From Streptomyces vilmorinianum (GTDB lineage Bacteria > Actinomycetota > Actinomycetes > Streptomycetales > Streptomycetaceae): a stretch of 64,000 bases of DNA. A program made the position numbers and the translations under genes. This document shows positions 60,878-64,000 of the stretch, one piece after another. Each line of letters begins with the position of its first letter. The first letter of the stretch is position 1. The notes beneath the pieces were generated by a model. That model did not search any database and had not been told where the DNA came from. It was given only the letters and a program-made list of their open reading frames with translations. The DNA is taken from positions 4,172,001-4,236,000 of the forward strand of contig NZ_CP040244.1 of the NCBI RefSeq assembly GCF_005517195.1, written 5' to 3'.

Positions 60878-62230
60878 TCACTTCGCCAGCCAGGTGAGGA
60901 ACTGGCTCCACATTCCGCCGCGTTCGCGCTTGCGGCCCGCCTCGGAAGCCTGCGGTCGCGTCGGCTCCTCGGGACGTGCCTGCGTGTCGGTCCTGCGCGT
61001 CGCGGTCTCGGCCGGGGTGAACCGGGCGGGCAGCGTGGCAAGGCCCCGGTTGAACGGGCCCGGCCGCCAGACGAGACTGTCCTCGGGCACGGACAGTTCG
61101 ACATCGGGGAGCTCGTTGAGCAGGTTCTCGATGGCGGTGACGGTGATCTGCCGGGCGGGCTCCTTCGACGGGCAGGCGTGCGGGCCCGCGCTCCACGCCA
61201 GATGGGACCGGTTGCTGCCGGCCTGGCGTGCGGCGGACAGCTTCGGCCCCGTGTTGGCGGCCGCGAAGCTGACCAGCATGAGATCGCCCGCCCGGAACTT
61301 CTGCCCGGCGAACTCCATGTCGGCGGCCGGGTAGTGCGCCGCGTAGTTGGCCATGGGCGGGTTGTCCCACAGGGTGTCGTCGATGGCCTCGTCGATCAGG
61401 CCGCCCCCGTCGGCGTACCGGTCGTGGGTGAGCAGCCGGTGCAGGGTGTTGCCGATGAGGTTGCCCAGCGGATCGGTGCCCGCGCCCAGGAGCAGGGCGA
61501 CCTGATGGACCATCTCCTCGTCGGTCAGCCTCGCCTGATGCTGCATCAGCCAGGAGGTGACGTCCTCGCCCGGCCTGGCACGCTTGAGCGCCACCAGCTC
61601 GCCGACGGCGCCGAACAGGACCTCGACCGCCCGCTCGGCGTTGATGCCGTCGAACATGCCGGTGATGCCGAACAGCACGCGGTCACCGATGTCGGCGGGA
61701 CAGCCGAAGAGTTCGTTGAACACGAAGAGCGGCAGCTGCCTGGCGTAGTCACCGAGCAGATCGGCGGAGCCACGTGTGCCGAACTGGGAGATGAGGTACT
61801 CGGAGACCTGCTCCGTGGTCCGGGTCAGCTTGCGCGCGTCGACGCGGGCCATGCTGTCCGTGATCGCCTGCCGCAGCCGCAGGTGCTCGGCCCCGTCGCT
61901 GAACATGCTGTTGGGCCGGTACGCGAGCGCGGGCACGACGGGGTTGTCCGGGCTGATCAGGCCCTCGTTGAGGTCCCGCCAGCGGCGCGCGTCCTTGCGG
62001 AACGAGCCGGAGTCCTGGAGCAGTTGCAGCGCCGTCGCGTAGTCGGTCACAAGGGTGGCGTCCACCCCCGGAGCGAGCTCCACGGGTGCGGTCGGTCCGA
62101 AGTGGCGCAGATAGGAGTAGTACGCCTGCGGATCGGCCGCGAACTCCGGCCCGTACAGCGGCACCCGGCCGCCGGCACTGTGGGCGGGGCACCCGGGCGG
62201 GGGCACGGGGGTGGTGGGTTGAGCTTCCAT
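60878..62230 (-). CDS. cvnE: Conservon cytochrome P450, CYP157-like, without the ExxR motif
   Basis: 450 residues. The heme loop is WSAGPHACPSKEPA with the cysteine ligand, and the I helix reads LLLGAGTDPLGNL. In the K helix, where P450s have ExxR, the sequence is DDTLW, as reported for the CYP157 family, so the usual Glu-Arg pair is absent. A ~40-residue charged tail follows the core. The gene lies 8 bases after the conservon GTPase gene, the place where several Streptomyces conservons carry P450 genes. Substrate unknown. Confidence 0.9.
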   Translation of the reverse strand: MEAQPTTPVPPPGCPAHSAGGRVPLYGPEFAADPQAYYSYLRHFGPTAPVELAPGVDATLVTDYATALQLLQDSGSFRKDARRWRDLNEGLISPDNPVVPALAYRPNSMFSDGAEHLRLRQAITDSMARVDARKLTRTTEQVSEYLISQFGTRGSADLLGDYARQLPLFVFNELFGCPADIGDRVLFGITGMFDGINAERAVEVLFGAVGELVALKRARPGEDVTSWLMQHQARLTDEEMVHQVALLLGAGTDPLGNLIGNTLHRLLTHDRYADGGGLIDEAIDDTLWDNPPMANYAAHYPAADMEFAGQKFRAGDLMLVSFAAANTGPKLSAARQAGSNRSHLAWSAGPHACPSKEPARQITVTAIENLLNELPDVELSVPEDSLVWRPGPFNRGLATLPARFTPAETATRRTDTQARPEEPTRPQASEAGRKRERGGMWSQFLTWLAK

Positions 62231-62238
62231 GTCTGTTC

Positions 62239-62832
62239 CTAGTGGGCGCGGTCCAGCAAGTAGCGGACGAGTGTGATCAGTGCATCGGCAGACGACTTCT
62301 CGTCGCGCGCGTCGCAGGTGACGACCGGGGTGTCGTCGAGCAGGTCCAGCGCCTCGCGCAGCGCTCGTTGCTCGCGATCGGGCGTGCCGTCGAAGCGGTT
62401 GACGGCGATCGCGTAGTCGAGCCCGTACTGCTCGATCAGGTCGATCACCCCGAAGGAGTCCGCGAGCCGCTCGGGGTCGACCAGCACCAGCGCGCCGAGC
62501 GCGCCGCGCGCCATGTCCTCCCACATCTGCACGAAGCGCTGCTGACCGGGGGTTCCGAACAGGTACAGCACGACGCGGTCGCTGATGGTCAGACGGCCGA
62601 AGTCCATGGCCACCGTGGTGGTGGTCTTGCCCCGGACCCCCTTGAGGTCGTCGAACGACTCGCCGGCGCGGGTCATCGTCTCCTCGGTGGACAGCGGAGG
62701 GATCTCCGATATCGCACCGATGAAGGTGGTCTTGCCCACCGCGAAGTGACCGACGACGAGGATCTTCACGGCGGTCTGCGTCGCCCCGCCACGGACGTAC
62801 GCCTGCTCATCCAAACTTGGTGCGGAGTCCAT
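62239..62832 (-). CDS. cvnD: Conservon GTPase (MglA-like)
   Basis: 197 residues. Small G-protein motifs: VGHFAVGKTTF (P-loop), switch region with TTTTVAMDFGRL, LFGTPGQQRF (G3) and VNRFD (NKxD variant). Fourth protein of the conservon, thought to work with the kinase-like and roadblock proteins as a membrane-associated G-protein signalling complex. The start ATG lies 26 bases inside the upstream DUF742 gene. Confidence 0.94.
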   Translation of the reverse strand: MDSAPSLDEQAYVRGGATQTAVKILVVGHFAVGKTTFIGAISEIPPLSTEETMTRAGESFDDLKGVRGKTTTTVAMDFGRLTISDRVVLYLFGTPGQQRFVQMWEDMARGALGALVLVDPERLADSFGVIDLIEQYGLDYAIAVNRFDGTPDREQRALREALDLLDDTPVVTCDARDEKSSADALITLVRYLLDRAH

Positions 62833-63184
62833 GCAGCACCTCCTCGAGGATCTGTTTGTCCGCCAGCGAGGCACGCTGCACGGGAGGCCGGGTGATGAGG
62901 TAGCCGCCCTCGGTGAGGGCGGAGAGGAGGATCTTCACCACACCCATGGGCAGCCGTGTGTGCCCCGCGATCTCGGCGACGGAGAGATAGCCGGCCGTAC
63001 ACAGGTCCAGCAGGCTCTGCTCCTCGGGAGAGAGCCTGGTCGGACGCTGCTGGTCGTCACCCGCCGCCGTGACCAGGGTGATCAGGGACAGCTGCGCCTC
63101 GTCGGGCAGGCCGCGCCCCTTGGTGATGACGTACGGACGCACTAATTCCGCGGCCTCGGGCTCCAGTTCCTCGAAACCGCTCAT
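62807..63184 (-). CDS. cvnC: Conservon DUF742 protein
   Basis: 125 residues, the usual size. RPYVITKGRG and the winged-helix-like AEIAGHTRLPMGVVKILLSAL ... GGYLITRPP are the DUF742 hallmarks. Start and stop overlap cvnB and cvnD, so the conservon is translated as one unit. Biochemical role not established; proposed to link the GTPase to the sensor. Confidence 0.94.
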   Translation of the reverse strand: MSGFEELEPEAAELVRPYVITKGRGLPDEAQLSLITLVTAAGDDQQRPTRLSPEEQSLLDLCTAGYLSVAEIAGHTRLPMGVVKILLSALTEGGYLITRPPVQRASLADKQILEEVLHGLRTKFG

Positions 63185-63582
63185 GAGCGGGCGCCTAGGT
63201 TCTCACGCGGCGGCGTCGTCAGGACCTTGCCCAGCTGGCCGACGAGCTGCTGCATCCGGAAGGTGATGTCCTGCATGTCGACGTCCGGCGAGGCCGAGAC
63301 GCCGAGGTACGCGCCCTCCCCCGCGGAGATCAGGAAGACCCAGCCGCCGTCGAACTCGACCAGCGTCTGCCGCCACTGCAGGTGACCCCCCTGGACGAAG
63401 AACCCGAGCGAGCGGCTGAGCGACTGCACGCCGCTCATCGCGGCGGCGACAGTGTCCGCGTTGTCCTTGTCGAAGTCCTTCGTCCGGGCCATCAGCAGAC
63501 CGTCGGCGGAGATCAGGACCGCGTGCAGCGCCCCGGGTATCTCCAAGGCGCTGTCAAGCATCCATGACAGATCGTCGTTCAC
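63181..63582 (-). CDS. cvnB: Conservon roadblock/LC7 protein
   Basis: 133 residues. DLSWMLDSALEIPGALHAVLISADGLLMA and FQLV-type beta strands match the roadblock/LC7 fold, which binds MglA-type GTPases and modulates their cycle. Overlaps cvnC and the sensor gene by four bases each. Confidence 0.95.
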   Translation of the reverse strand: MNDDLSWMLDSALEIPGALHAVLISADGLLMARTKDFDKDNADTVAAAMSGVQSLSRSLGFFVQGGHLQWRQTLVEFDGGWVFLISAGEGAYLGVSASPDVDMQDITFRMQQLVGQLGKVLTTPPRENLGARS

Positions 63583-64000
63583 GAGACCTCATGCCCTTCA
63601 CTGCTCGCATCACGTGTGCTGCTCGTCTGATCCGCCGCGTCCGAAGGCGTGGCCCGTCCGGACTGCGTGCCTCGCTGGAAGGCCCCCATGATCGCCGCGG
63701 TTTCCGCACCGGAGCGGGTGGAAGCGGGCGTGCGCGCGGCCGACGTGCCGCCGGGAACGATGGCCATCGGCCGCTTGCGACGGCGCCTCGGGAGACCGTC
63801 GGCGGTCGAGGACGTGGCCACGGCGGGTTCGGGGCCGCCGCTCGGGTCCGTCGCGGAGGCGGCGGGGACGGCCGGCGTCGGCGCCTTCTGCTCCGGCATG
63901 CCGGTGAGCAGCTCGTGCGGCAGAAGGAGAACCGCGCGGACGCCGCCGTACGGCGAGTCGGAATCCACCGACACCTCGAAGCCGAAGCGCTCGCAGAGCA
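63579..64000 (-). CDS. cvnA: Conservon sensor kinase-like protein, C-terminal part (runs off the right edge)
   Basis: The visible ~140 codons are the C-terminal end: YGGVRAVLLLPHELL, the last strand of an HATPase domain as in conservon sensors, then a Pro/Ala/Thr-rich, low-complexity tail with a basic patch (RRRRKRP). The N-terminal sensor and membrane parts lie beyond the window. ATGA overlap with cvnB supports the assignment. Confidence 0.88.
   Translation of the reverse strand, partial: LCERFGFEVSVDSDSPYGGVRAVLLLPHELLTGMPEQKAPTPAVPAASATDPSGGPEPAVATSSTADGLPRRRRKRPMAIVPGGTSAARTPASTRSGAETAAIMGAFQRGTQSGRATPSDAADQTSSTRDASSEGHEVS

Overview
The window is very GC-rich (third codon positions almost all G/C), with abundant GTG starts, ATGA/GTGA gene overlaps, twin-arginine secreted glycosidases, PucR, PaaX and LacI regulators, and a conservon (roadblock, DUF742 and GTPase genes with a CYP157-like P450). 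These point to a Streptomyces or close relative, probably a chromosomal arm or other accessory-rich stretch. I saw no rRNA, tRNA, CRISPR array, phage module or intact insertion sequence.

Layout. 0-1.6 kb: end of a zinc-ribbon gene and a very glycine-rich protein with internal repeats. 2-11.8 kb: a set of secreted or cytosolic carboxylesterases, a secreted SurE nucleotidase, an MFS transporter and two PAP2 phosphatase paralogues around one LacI regulator; copies of a TTACACGTGTAA-like palindrome lie in the promoter regions, so this looks like one regulon. 12-22 kb: a salicylate-to-gentisate catabolic operon comprising a CoA ligase fused to a thioesterase, salicylyl-CoA 5-hydroxylase, nitrilase, gentisate 1,2-dioxygenase, FAH-family hydrolase, maleate isomerase and a PaaX regulator. 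22-25 kb: housekeeping-type singles (baeRF protein, PCMT, PEBP-like protein, NTPase). 25-32 kb: an arabinan-degradation group (mutarotase, GH51, two GH43) with a shared operator motif. 32-40.6 kb: seven minus-strand genes joined by six consecutive 4-base overlaps (GMC oxidoreductase, metallophosphoesterase, PHA-synthase-like hydrolase, acetoacetate-decarboxylase-like protein, two membrane proteins, patatin); the first and last proteins share a C-terminal domain. 40.7-46.3 kb: a membrane protein, a toxin-antitoxin-like pair, a PucR regulator, an esterase, gene remnants and a glycosyltransferase. 46.4-56.1 kb: L-rhamnose catabolism (LacI-type regulator, RhaM, RhaI, RhaD, RhaB) running into lutABC, which would take the lactate product to pyruvate. 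56.2-57.8 kb: a membrane-anchored dCTP-deaminase-fold protein and a collapsed pectate lyase. 58-60.8 kb: an FMO and a DMATS-type indole prenyltransferase, convergent. 60.9-64 kb: a conservon running off the right edge.

Two themes stand out. First, several genes look like collapsed chimeras produced by deletions: a rhamnose ABC-transporter remnant before rhaM, a serine-hydrolase/nitroreductase remnant, a pectate-lyase/discoidin remnant and a GH43 with most of its LamG domain missing. Second, the coupled GMC-to-patatin operon and the LacI ester/phosphoester regulon are coherent multi-enzyme systems whose substrates I cannot name; they are the best candidates for undescribed biology. All functions are read from sequence and memory of protein families; no searches were run.
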